64,000 nucleotides of DNA, from assembly GCA_003024785.1 (NCBI GenBank), contig PUQB01000033.1:372001-436000 (forward strand), given 5' to 3'. The stretch's first letter is position 1, and each line of letters starts with the position of its first letter. The stretch is from Selaginella tamariscina (taxonomy: Eukaryota > Streptophyta > Lycopodiopsida > Selaginellales > Selaginellaceae). Below, piece after piece: positions 1 to 11,400 of the stretch. Below the pieces are notes generated by a model that saw nothing but the letters and a program-made list of their open reading frames with translations, was not told the DNA's origin and ran no database searches. Made by a program: the position numbers and the translations under genes.

Positions 1-11
1 GCTCAGTGATG

Positions 12-2690
12 TCATTTCAATCTCCTCTCGCCACCTTGTTTTAGGCCAGAAAGGTGTTGCAATTCTGTACTTGTGACAGTAGGCCCTTCCAACTCTCGAA
101 CAACAGTCTCCCAATAGTCGACCACATGCTTATATAGTTCTGAGTAACCAGTTGCCTTATCAGAATTCTTTGGCATCGATTTTTGAACCCAGCCACATAT
201 TTTTGATGCCATTAATAATAACCTCTTGTTCCTTGAGCTGGGCACTCAATGGAATAGGGTCTGGTTGTCCTTCTGGGAGAAGTGGCTTTCCATCCTCTCC
301 ACTTTTGAAGAGCATTAACCCCTCTTTCGGTAACCACTCATGCTCTGATGGCCGTAACTTGTACTGCATAATAGGTATACCATCTCGTATGGAGAAAAAG
401 AATTGTAGCGGCATAAGGTGACCAACTAAAGAATCACTCCCTTCTTTATATACTCCTTGAGAAATTTTTTGAAGTCTGGCACCTCAGTCACAAGCAAAGC
501 ACAACTTTTTTTAGAGATGCAATTTTCAAAAAGATTCATCATATGCGGTAAAGTAAGTGCACTTGTCCTTTTTGTAGAGTTGGAGACCTTGCTGAAGAAC
601 GCATCAATATCTTCATGAGTGTGACCAACCATAAGGAAACTGAGCGTGATTGTTTCAAACACACCTTTGGCAACAAGCATTGACAAGTATGCTAGCACAT
701 ATCTAGAAAATAAAAGTAAGTATGAGCTTGAGAAACCCTTAAGTAAAATGATTTACCTATTTTTGTTCTCGCCTGCACAATTATCCATCTGTAAAAGCAA
801 ATGACGAGGAAGCTTATTTGATGTTGAGGACACATGTACACATTTGAGCTAGATCCCTCCACTGAACCAGAACTCTCAACAGGGCCATCTATTTTCTGTG
901 CAGGCTGTTGACAATGCCTCTCATATTCCCAAGTAGCCTCAAGTGCAGACGTGTTCATGAGAGCATTATGTAAAGGTTGAAGGTGTTGTTTTTTACTTTG
1001 AGATCACTGATAGGACTTGTCTGTGAGTGGGCTTCAAGGTTTCTGAAACACATGGCTAATGACCCAATAGTGAAATTGGAGTCGCTAGACCAATGTGGAA
1101 GTGAAAAGTGTCCATATGACTCACAACCGTGTCCATGTGTTAGCACACCTGTCAATGAAATCGGAAGTTTCATGACATTTCCAAGGCACTTTGGTGTTGC
1201 AAAGAGCTTTGGAATGCTGGTCTTTGAATGATCCATCTTGTCATGGATCAAGCACAGGTACTCTGATGGGCGTGACACAGAAAGCATGGTGGCATAGTAC
1301 TGAGACCGGCAAGTTTGTTGTGCAATCATGTGGGCCTCCATCTTTTGAATGGCAGTGATCTCCACCAAGGTTTTTGCACAAGCCTCTGCAGCCTTCAAGA
1401 TGTACAAGTGTCACACTTGGAAAAGCTAGAGTGTTTTGCAATCTCCACATCCTTAAAATGAGTATTCCATATGTTGTTGAAGGTACCAGTGCAGATTGCT
1501 TGGAGCCCCATCAAACTGAGGCACTTGTTCACATGTTCACACAGCTTCAATTGAGTGTAGATTGAAGGCAAAACCTTGAGATTTCCCTGACCCCTGCATT
1601 TGTGGTTCGGCATTTGTGAGGCATCCTGTCTGCATTTGCTTCCACAAAAGCCTTGAGTATCTCTATGGCTGCCATGATGTGAGAGCGGGTTTTGACCAAG
1701 CGAGTGTTCCCATGTACTGAGGTTCGCGCTCCATCTAGCCACTTATCCCTCCGACGGTAGAACGTGGTCTTTGGGATCCCGTATATACTGTACCAAGCTT
1801 TGAAGCAGATGCCACCTTATTAAATACCATGGATGTACTCTGATAACCTGTGTCCGAGGCCATTCCATCCATACACCCAGTTAGTGCAGCATATACAAAC
1901 TCATGCCTTTGCTTTTGGGTGAGCATACGAAAGACATGTCTACATTGGGTAATTTCATTCCGGTCTGCCATCTGACAACACTTCTTTTTGCAACAGTCAA
2001 TCGTGGAAATGCTCATAACACTTTCGAAAGATGTAGGATCCATCTTTACCCTCTTGCTGAAACTTGCAGGGGAAGATCTACAACCCATGAATCGCCTTTT
2101 TCTTACAATAGGACCAATGCAAGGAACCTCTTCAAATATGAGTTATTCTCCGGGTTGTTATTATTGAAATCCAACCCAGAATATGTTGAACCATCTTGCC
2201 GTCTTAATTCAGATGTTCGCCACCTCACGAGGGATCTAGGATTCAATGTGCCATTAGGTGAAACCTCTGTCACAACTACACCCACAAAGTCGGACCCTAG
2301 TTTCTCTTCTGACACTGCTTCCATTGGATTTATAGCTGTGATGATGCCTCTTCCGACTTCAATCTCACGAAGAAAGGAATCACCTCATCCCACAGCAGGC
2401 AAGCCATCATCTGGTAAACTCGTGCTACTATTTGTTTGTGACTCTGCATATTCTGTGTCAGCCTTGACTTCATCCAAATTCCACAATACAAGAGAACCCT
2501 CCTCAAATTCCATTCCCAGAACCTCAACATGCTTGTAAATGGTGTTCACCCATACGTACACATAAGATCCTTGGGCAATATTGTGACATGATGCATTATT
2601 ATCTCGAACTTCCACAGTTCCAGTGCCAACTATCTCGTTGTTCCAAAGAAGACATACTTTATCTCCAGTATTAAACATATTGTCCTGCAC
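12..2690 (-). pseudogene. DUF7869-type protein gene, intron-containing, frame interrupted
   Basis: Read on the minus strand from an ATG near 2690. The N-terminal part (2103-2690) runs in one frame apart from one TGA near 2385. A Cys-rich stretch (CCKKKCC, about 1990) follows, then IHDKMDHSKT (about 1230), GVLTHGHG (about 1135), QMDNCAGENKN (about 780) and FLMVGHTHEDIDAFFS (about 620). From memory, the DN-x-ENKN and GHTHEDID pair is the signature of the DUF7869 family, which is of unknown function and often transposon-like in gene number. One intron is clear: 703-756 (54 bp, GT-AG) joins GENKN to RYVLAYLS. The tail (MQYKLRPSEHEW, about 360) continues to a stop near 12. Frames change near 2125, about 1790 and about 160, so it is probably a pseudogene unless the assembly has indel errors. 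Family assignment is firm, function is not. Confidence 0.7.
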
Positions 2691-2831
2691 ATAAATAATT
2701 ATATTATTATGATATTTATTTATGCAATATTTCTAAGAAATCTGAATTACGGTTACTTAATAATATGCATATGCAATAATACATAATTATGTTTAGAGAT
2801 AATATCTCATGTTTGATTAATATAACTGATG

Positions 2832-3135
2832 GGCGGGATTAATCCCGCCCACGAATCCCTCCGACGAGGAACGGTCGCAGGATTAATCCCGCCGCCGACT
2901 CAACCCCTTCGGAGAGAGTCGGCGGGATTAATCCCGCCTTGGACTCCCTTCGACAAGGAAGAGGCGGCGGGATTAATCCCGCCGCCTCTTCCTCCTCGAG
3001 GGAGTCCGGTGGATTAATCCGCCGACTCTCTCCGACGAGGAAGGGAGTCCGGCGGGATTAATCCCGCCGCCGACTCAACCCCGTCACCTCTTCGAAGAGG
3101 TGGAAAAGAAATGGCCGGATTAATCCCGCCGCCCC
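2832..3135. repeat. Palindrome array 1 (GGCGGGATTAATCCCGCC)
   Basis: A GC-rich island in AT-rich DNA. Exact copies of the 18-bp perfect palindrome GGCGGGATTAATCCCGCC lie at 2832-2849, 2921-2938, 2966-2983 and 3051-3068, with imperfect copies near 2872, 3008 and 3113. The copy at 2966 is the centre of a perfect 38-bp palindrome (2956-2993), which is itself the core of an imperfect hairpin spanning about 2941-3008. A different perfect palindrome, CACCTCTTCGAAGAGGTG, is at 3085-3102. Spacers are related to each other (GACTC..CCGACGAGGAAG). The 62-aa open frame here is a by-product of the repeats. Confidence 0.9.
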
Positions 3136-3690
3136 GGTTAACTAGAATATTAAGTTAAAAGGATATTTAAACGGGATAAATCCCTAACGGAATATATTAT
3201 AATCCTAATGCATTCCTAAACCCCTAAATTGTAATTTTAAGAGAGAATGTAAGAGAGTGAATCTTTATAAAGTATTTTTAAATTTGTTTATAATACTTAC
3301 TTGTAAACAGCATTGAAGGCGCCGTGCTTTCCTATAAAGAATAGCACCCAATTTAATCTCGCTCCTGAGATGATCACTATGAAGAAAAAAGAAGATCTAA
3401 AGAGTGAAAAATACAGAAATGAAGAAACCCTTGCCGGAGAAAGAACCAGATCTGAATTTGAGTGGGAAATTAAATGCATTTTCAAATTTACATGTCAGAC
3501 CGACAATACATATGTCAGAAATTCAAATTTTAAAAAAAAAACAGAAAATAAAATTTAAGATGAGTTGACACAAATATTCGACACTCTGACATATATACTC
3601 TCCAGTTCCAATGAGTATTTTAAAATTGCATTTAATGTTATTCAAGTGATTCAAGCTGTTTAATATTACGAAATTTTAGACTATATTCTA
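3136..3690. other. AT-rich spacer, no gene recognised
   Basis: AT-rich sequence following palindrome array 1. Open frames of 62 and 81 codons overlap on opposite strands near 3297-3558, and neither has a recognisable motif. Nothing else is supported here. Confidence 0.5.
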
Positions 3691-4480
3691 CATTCTTAGT
3701 ATTCAAGTATATTTATATTATATATATATATATAAATATATACTTATACAATAAATAAATTGATATATTATTATGTATCATTTAAAATATATTCATAGTC
3801 TGTTATTATTATTATTTTTCTTAATTACTCGAGTATTTAATTTTCATTTCCTAGTATCAATGGGATATTCTTTATTATTTTATTAATATTTGAAGAATAT
3901 TCTAATATTAAACTTGATTATCATAATTAAATTAGTCTTGTTCTTAATTATTGCAGTAATTATTCTACATTTGTATATATTAATGGGATTTTCTCAATTA
4001 ATTTGTTATTATTTCAAGAATATTCCTGTGTTAAACCTTATTATCAATATTAAATTAATATATATTAAAACTATATATGACTATATATTAGATAAAATGA
4101 TGTATTATTATGTATAATTTAAAATATGAGTGTATATATTAATATCATTTCCTTAATTACTTGAGTAATTAATCTTCTTTATATTAATGGGATATTCTTT
4201 ATTATTTTCTTATTCCAAGAATATTCCAATATTAAACATGATTATGATAATTAATTTAGTTAATTATTTGAGTACTTAATTACATTTGTATATATTAATG
4301 GGATTTCTCAATTAATTTCTTATTATTTCAAGAATATTTCAATGTTAAACCTTTTATCAATATTAAATTAATAATATTATCAAAACTATATATGGCTATT
4401 ATTAGATAAAATCATATATATTATGTATAATTTAAAATATGTTCATAGTGTGTTTATTAATATTATTTTCTTAATTATTC
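3690..4480. repeat. AT-rich tandem repeat, about 320-bp unit, about 2.5 copies
   Basis: The marker ATAATTTAAAATAT recurs near 3780, 4115 and 4430. The marker ATTAATGGGATWTTCT recurs at about 3860, 3980, 4185 and 4295, with TCAAGAATATT and TATCAATATTAAATTAAT between. Spacing gives a unit of about 320-330 bp with an internal half-repeat. No coding potential was recognised. Confidence 0.65.
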
Positions 4481-4713
4481 GATGTTTGTTTTGCACACAT
4501 ATATAAACACAATCATAAATTTACACACGCATTACAAGAACTTAAAAAACACATATGCACACACATGCACAACCCTAAACCAAACTGAAGAAATATGTTG
4601 CTTCTTTATTGAAAACATCATGTTCAACGCATGTATGATATATGTACTCAATCTGTGTGTATGTAACACATTGAATTTACATGTGTATATTTATATTAAG
4701 CTTGTTGGGAGTA

Positions 4714-5288
4714 AAACCCTAAACCCTAACCCTAAACCCTGTGTATACATGTGTGTACAAAAATAATTTTTCAACACTCTCTCTTCACACCATGCATGAT
4801 CCATCCTAAACCCTAAACCCTAAACCCTAATATGTAACACAATGAATTTACTCATGTAATATGTATGTATGTCTATGTGTATACACGTGTGTATGTATAT
4901 ATGTGTACTCTGTATGTATATATGTGTACTTTCTGTCTTCTCTCATACATACACACCATGCATGATCCATGTTAATATGTATTGTGTCTCTTTTCTCAAA
5001 CATACACACATGCATGATCTATAATATGTACTCGGTCTCTCAAATATTATGTACTAATATGTATGTATGTTTGTGTGTATAATACACACCATGCATGATC
5101 CATAATATGTACTGTCTCTCTTCTCTCATATACTATGTATGTATATCTGTGTAAATATGTGTAAGTATATGTGTACTAATATATGCAATGTGTACAAAAA
5201 TAATTTTTCAACACTCTCTCTTCTCTCATACATACCACCATGCATGATCCATCCTAAATCCAAAACCCTAAACCCTAAACCCTAACCC
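4714..5288. repeat. Interstitial telomere-type motifs in a degenerate tandem repeat
   Basis: Short runs of the plant-type telomere motif CCCTAAA lie at about 4714-4740, 4805-4830 and 5262-5288, 3-4 units each. Two of the three directly follow the sequence CATGCATGATCCATCCTAAA, and CATGCATGATC alone recurs near 4955, 5005 and 5090. The telomere motif has thus been amplified as part of a roughly 100-150-bp tandem block rich in TGTGTATG. The runs are short and internal, so this is not a chromosome end. Confidence 0.8.
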
Positions 5289-5668
5289 ATGTAATATGTA
5301 TGTATGTCTGTGTGTATACACGTGTGTATATATAATTATGTGTATTAATATATGCAATGTGTATGTATGTATTGATACACATGAAACTTAACACTCTCAT
5401 AGCACACACATGTTAAATCCCTGCATGATTTATATTTTTGGTGTGTATGTGATACACCCAGCACACGCAGCGCTAATAATATAATGAAAGAATATTCGTT
5501 TAGGGCGAATCTATATTTTATTCTTTTTAGGTTTAAGTATATTCTCAGAAGGAATATTCTATTAGGGTTAATATATAATTTAATTCCTTTAGGGTTAGGT
5601 ATATTCTTAGGGTTCAAGAGGCGGCGGCTATGAAATCGGCGGTGGCGGCTGTGCACACAGGTGAGATC

Positions 5669-5701
<33 letters not shown>

Positions 5702-5729
5702 ATATGTATAGAGTGTGCGTATAATTTTA
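5289..5729. other. Low-complexity TG/TA region with degenerate telomere-like motifs
   Basis: TGTGTATG-rich sequence, then scattered TTAGGGTT-like words (5565-5615), then a short GC-rich GGCGGCGGCT / GGCGGTGGCGGC stretch at 5620-5650, then (TG)n and (TATG)n at 5668-5710. No gene is supported. Confidence 0.5.
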
Positions 5730-6699
5730 TTTATTAGTTTTATCTCTCGCACACACACGCACACTCCTGTGTATGTATATGTGTGTTGGTGTGGTTTGTT
5801 TATCTGTATGATTTTATTTGTTTCGCTCACACACGCATACACACGATATACATATACACATATATTATATATATACAATATACATACATATATTATGTGT
5901 ATCAGTATCTATAAAAAATTTATTGATCTATCTCTCCCACACACGCACACTGCTTTAACACACACACACACAGATATATATATATATTATATATAATCAA
6001 TGCATATTAACAAATAGTATACAACACTAGTTTATATATATGCTATATATTCATATGGGTTATATATATACACACATATATATAGTGTGTGTTTATCTGT
6101 ATAATTTATTTATTTATTAGTTTTATCTCTCGCACACACACGCACACTCCTGTGTATATATATGTGTGTGTGTGTGTTTGTTTATCTGTATGATTTTATT
6201 TGTTTCGCTCACACACGCATACACACATATACATATACACATATATATATACCTATATACATATATACATACATATATTATGTGTACCAGTATCTATTAT
6301 AATTTTTTATTGATCTATCTCTCCCACACACACGCACACTGCTTTACATATATATATTATATATATATAATCAATGCATATTAACAAATAGTATACAACA
6401 CTAGTTATATATATGCTTATATATTCACAGACTCTCTATATCTATATACACACATATATATGTGTGTGTTTATCTGTATAATTTTTATTTATTAGTTTTA
6501 TCTTTCGCACACTGCACACTCCTGTGTATATATGTGTGTGTGTGTTTTTTCTATATGATTTTATTTGTTTCGCTCACACGCATACACACAAATATACATA
6601 TACACACATATTATTACCTATGTACACACATATATTATGTGTACCAGTACTGTATAATTTTATTTTTATCTATCTCTTGCACACACACGTACACTCCTA

Positions 6700-6732
<33 letters not shown>

Positions 6733-6760
6733 GCATATATATATATATATTATTATATAT

Positions 6761-6803
<43 letters not shown>

Positions 6804-6880
6804 ACATATATATATGTGTGTGTTTTTATCTGTATAATTTTTTTATTTATTAATTTTATTTCTCGCACACACGCTAAGCC
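5730..6880. repeat. CA/TA-rich minisatellite, unit about 360-390 bp, three copies and a stub
   Basis: The block starting TTATTAGTTTTATCTCTCGC recurs at about 5732, 6114 and 6490, with a truncated start near 6845. Each copy holds the same ordered landmarks: TGATTTTATTTGTTTCGCTC, ATTATGTGTACCAGTA, and (in the first two) TTAACAAATAGTATACAAC. Between them lie (CA)n, (TG)n and (TA)n tracts. Long open frames made almost only of Tyr, Ile, Thr and His are artefacts of these tracts. Confidence 0.8.
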
Positions 6881-8115
6881 CTCGACGGCGGGATTAAATC
6901 CCGCCGCTCTAGGACAAACCGAAGAGCGGCGGGATTAATCCCGCCGCCCATGGCCTGCGTGAGGGGCCTCGGCAGCGGGATTAATCCCACCGCTCAATGC
7001 CCTGCGCGGAATGAGGCGGATTTATCTCGCCGGCAATGGCCTGTGTGAAGGCCTAATGGCTGAGATTAATCCCGGCGGATTCCGCGTAGGCATTTCAGGG
7101 GTGGGTGGAGGGATTTAATCCCGCCACCATCCCTGTTCAAAATGCCGCAGCCAATATATATGTGTGAGCATGATTTACGAGAGGGCGGGGGATTAGTCTC
7201 TCCGAACCTTCATTGCCCGGTGCGGGATTAATCCGCCACCTTCTTTTTTTCCTCCATTGGTATGTTGAATCAATCCCGACTAACTCTGTCTGAGACGGAG
7301 AAGGTTTACAAAATACCAATGGAGGGAACTGAGAAGGGTGGTGGGATTAATTTCACCATCCCTTACATGGTGGGCGGGATTAATCCCGCCGCGTACGCAT
7401 GCCCTGCGCGGAATCGGGCGGGATTTATCCCGCCGCCATTGGCCTGCCTGAAGGGCCTAGGCGGCGGGATTAATCCCGCAAGATTTCGCACAGGGCATTG
7501 GCGTTCGGCGGGATTAATCCCGCCGACTAAGGCCCGAGTGAAGGGCCTGGGAGGCGGGATTAATCCCGCCGGACGCCAATGCCCTGCGGAATCGGGCGGG
7601 ATTTATCCCGCCGCCATTGGCCTGCCTGAAGTGCCTAGGCGGCGGGATTAATCCCGCCCGATTCCGCAGGGAATTGGCGTCCGGCGGGATTAATCCCGCC
7701 GCATAGGGACCGAGTGAAGGCCCTGGGCGGCGGGATTAATCCCGCCGAGTCTTCAATGCCTGTTGGAGGAATGAATCCCGCCACCCTTCCTTTTTCTCCA
7801 TTGGTGAGTCGGACCAATCCCAAACGTTTCTGTCTGAGACGTAGAAGGTTTAAATACCAATGGAGGAATGGGAAGGGTGGGAAATTCATTTAACCATCCT
7901 TACATGGTGGGCGAGATTAATCCCGCCCTTTCTGGAGTCACTGAAGGGGTGTGAGAAATAAATCCTGCCCAGTTCTCTCTGAGACCGAGAAGGGTGGCAA
8001 GATTAATTCCGCACTCCCGTTCAAGGCCTCCAGAAAGGTGGCGAGATTAATCCCGCCCACTCTTTCAGGAGGCATTGAAGGGGTGGCGAGATTAATCCCG
8101 CCGCACCTTCCATGT
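6881..8115. repeat. Palindrome array 2 (GGCGGGATTAATCCCGCC and variants)
   Basis: A long GC-rich array of the same 18-bp palindrome as at 2832-3135. Exact copies are at 6928-6945, 7373-7390, 7507-7524, 7553-7570, 7641-7658, 7683-7700 and 7729-7746. Variants include an ATTTAT-core form (for example 7596-7613), an ATTAAAT-core form at 6887-6905 and decayed forms such as GGCGAGATTAATCCCGCC toward 8100. Copies are spaced about 35-50 bp apart by related spacers (AATGCCCTGCGCGGAATCGG, GGCCTGCCTGAAGGGCCTAG), giving a higher-order unit of about 90-180 bp. A second repeated spacer (TCTGAGACGGAGAAGG.. with CCAATGGAGG) occurs near 7280 and 7830. Open frames across the array are artefacts. Confidence 0.9.
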
Positions 8116-8216
8116 GAATATATATGTGTATTAGTATATATAAGTTGCATATCTCATTTTATTTACTTTTATCATCTTATCATAATATTTCGAGTAAAAG
8201 CTAGGAATCTATGTAA

Positions 8217-8301
8217 AACTGTCCAGAGCTCACATTTGTGGTGGTTCTAAAACGAAATGTTATCTTTCTTTTGCACTAACAAATGTGAGCTTCGGACAGT
8301 T
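8217..8301. other. Short near-perfect hairpin, miRNA-precursor-like
   Basis: Arms 8217-8239 (AACTGTCCAGAGCTCACATT..) and 8279-8301 are reverse complements over 23 nt with only two adjacent mismatches. The loop is 39 nt (8240-8278). Pairing stops sharply outside the arms. Arm length and near-perfect pairing fit a small plant-type miRNA precursor, but terminal repeats of a tiny mobile element or a regulatory hairpin would look the same. It lies about 200 bp upstream of the ATG of the ParB-methylase-like gene, possibly in its leader. Confidence 0.5.
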
Positions 8302-8443
8302 AATTACGTCTACTTCTCTCTGTGTATTATTTTTGTATATTCGGGTTTATACAAGTGTGTGTGCGTTTTTATATATTTTATATTCATAGTGTATTATTTT
8401 GCAGAAGGACGATTTGATCAAACAAGGAGATCGAGTCATTAGT

Positions 8444-11400
8444 ATGGAGTCGTCGTCAAATTCTGGGTAAGAATTAAAATAAAATCTGTTATACTCGGAT
8501 ACTTGAACTAATCATTTTTGTATTCAGATGTGGAATTGAGGTGACATTAAAGACAAGAGCAGGAGAAGAGATGGGCAGGGGGATTCTGGAATCAACTTGG
8601 CCATATTTTAAGATAAATGGGAAGCGCATTGGAGCAACCATGGTGCTGTCAAATTAACCTCTGTCACATCTCATGGACAAGCAAAACAATGGAAAGTAGA
8701 TTCGCTAGTCAAGCACCCGAAAGCAGGCTGCGAACCCAGATTGGACGATGCTCGACAGATATGCCTTGTTCCATCCAATGTCACGTTCTCGGATCCAGAG
8801 GTCGTCAGTTACAACATTAATTCGGGTGGTTTTGTCGACTTGTGGATAATGACGTTCACGTGTTCACTAATGATGTTGACCTTGGAGTTCTTCTTCAACT
8901 CAACGAAAGCCCATCTATGGAGGGGATCCATCTGGATGTCTACTTCGAAGATCTTCAGACTCATCGAGTAGGTGTATTGTCAGGAGATATTGCTTCACAA
9001 TACAGAAAATCAGCAAGTGGAGCAATCTTCCCTCTTCACATTGAAGAAGAACACAGCGACATCATAAGGAGATTGAGAGGGTGGCTCGGTCTCAGGTTCT
9101 CTACAGATCACGTTCAATTTGCTTAGGAGCTTTGGGAGCTGGAAGAGTGTGCCGAGAACACTAGAACAGCTGCAGTCGGGGATCACACATGTTGATTCGG
9201 ATCGCAAAAGAAAATCATCAATCGTTTTGTCAGCTGCACCTGTGGCATCTCATGCTGCAATAAGTCACAAGGAAATGATGTTGGATGATAAGATTTATCC
9301 TTGTAGGGTTAAATATTGCAGCGTCAACCCAAACTTCAATTACAGGCCACTCAACCAGGAACGTGTAGCTGAGCTCATGGAGAAGATGAAGGACGACAAT
9401 TCTTATACCGTTCCACATAATGCTGTTTTGTGTCCATACTATGAAAGAAGGAAGGGCGCTGACAAAGTCTGGATCACAACACCAGAACAACTCATGAAGA
9501 TTCAGACGGAGAATGAACTATCAAGTACTACATCATTAGTGGCCAGCACACAATAACGGCAGCCCAACGACTTCTCGATGAACACAACAAAGGAACGATG
9601 GCAACAAAACTTTCCGAGCATACCCGTGAGAAGCTGACAAAAAGATCGGCGTTTTTAGCTAAGCCGAATCTCACAATCGAGCAGTACCATAAGTTATCGG
9701 CGGAATGGGACGCTGCCGACACCAACCACTACAACAGCAAAATATGGGAGAAGTTTAAACACACGCGAGCCGTGTGGGAATCTCTTCAGCGACCACAAAG
9801 AGCTACCGCAGGGAATACACAATCTGCGGAATACCGGGTAAGCAAATTGTTTGGGCGGGATTTATCTCGCCGGTATATTAATCTGTCTTTTTCCTCAGAG
9901 AGTTGAAGAAATTGCAGCAGTTGATTTTGCCCAGGTGGGCGGGAAGGAAACATCCTTTCTGATGATGTTGATTTCTTGCCCCGAAGATAGGATCTTTGCC
10001 AAATGGTTGGGGATTATGGAATCCTTTTCAAAAGGAACACTGAAGAAGAAGCAGACAAGTGAAGGGGAGCCCTCAGAAAAGTCTGCAAAGAAACCCAGTA
10101 AGACGCCGAAGGCTAAGTCTGTTCAATCTACAAAGGATGTAGACAACGATTTCAAGCTCACATGGTTGAAGCCTTTAAATGGAACAACGATGGAGGAGAT
10201 GGAAGTCTTGGCTGATTTGGTGATCGATGGCAAACTACAAATTAATAACAGCAGCCCAACCTCTCCTTTTCATCTCAAGGCAATGGAGTTGAAGACGGTC
10301 AGGCATTTCAAGGAGTGGTTGGGAATACACTGCCACAAACTGGGTTGGACCTCGACTTCAACATATGAAGAGGTCAGCAAATATTTGCATGTGACGAACG
10401 ATGATATGCTTGTCGAATGGGTGAACCAATCGGAAGATCTAGGCAAGAATCTATTGCACGCCAACGCCAAAAAGGAGAACATTGGGATGACGCCTTCTCT
10501 TATGGCAGTCCTTCAGCAGCGGAGAACCGAATTGAACCTTATAAAGGAGGATGCTACGAATCACGACAAGCCCTACAGATGTTTGTTGTTAGATTCGGAG
10601 ACTTTATGGGGTAACATCACTGCTTGTAGGAAACCGTTTCAATTGTTCGTGATGGATCGGCGGGTGTCAAAAAATCTTTCGACAGATAGGGCACTAGAGG
10701 ATCTGGTGGAGAAACTTAGCCGTGCAAGCATATACATAGAAGGTATTTATTATTGAATTCATGCTTGCGCTCTTCACTGATACCTACTTTTTCAGGTATT
10801 TATTTCTTGATTCTTGCTCATGTCACCGATACTTTTGCCTTCGCCTTCGCCAAGAAGAATAGACATCGTTGGACAGGATTTTATATGAACGATGCTAATC
10901 CCAAGTGCATTGATACGTTGTTCACTTGGTTGTTAGGAATGCGCCAAACAATTTCAAGCTTCCAAATGACTGGCCAGGCATCTGTTTGCACTCCAACGGC
11001 CCTGAACCTCCATCCGATACACCGATAGGTATGAGTGACGTATTCGGCAATGTACGTTATCCAAATTACAAGTCAAGCGGCACGGAGCATCGTCAACTTG
11101 ATCAGGGGTCCTCACAGTGATGCGTGGGTTTTTGACTACTGCACTAGGGGGTCCGTCTTGAAGGAGTGTTACCTTCGGCATACATGTGTGTTTGCCGTTG
11201 AAAAGGATAAGACCATGGTTGAGGACCTGAACAAGTGGATAGATTGGGTCTCAACTGAGTACCCAACGAATCCATAAAGGCGTATTTGAGAAAGTTCCCT
11301 CCAGATAAGTGCGATAGCTCTGAAGGTGAATCTGGTTCAATCTCGGAGTCTGAGAACGAACTCAATCAGATATTAGACCGGAAGTTATCTCGAGGAGTAC

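Noticed and set aside
1903-2538. 211-codon open frame on the plus strand
   Set aside because: It is antisense to the DUF7869 gene, has no recognisable motif, and the minus strand carries the family signatures.
2829-3017. Open frame rich in GLIPP and GGINPA words
   Set aside because: It is the translation of the palindrome array; similar words appear in several frames and on both strands.
4714-5288. A chromosome end or true telomere
   Set aside because: Runs are 3-4 repeats only, imperfect, and flanked on both sides by ordinary sequence.
5715-6938. Open frames of 70-158 codons made of Tyr, Ile, Thr, His and Cys
   Set aside because: They arise from CA/TA microsatellites in the minisatellite and occur on both strands.
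6881-8115. CRISPR-like array (regular palindromic repeats with spacers)
   Set aside because: The spacers are themselves repeated, no cas-type genes are present and the context is eukaryotic.
7262-8250. Several 70-130-codon open frames with GGINPAG repeats
   Set aside because: They are by-products of palindrome array 2; no start context, splice sites or independent motif.
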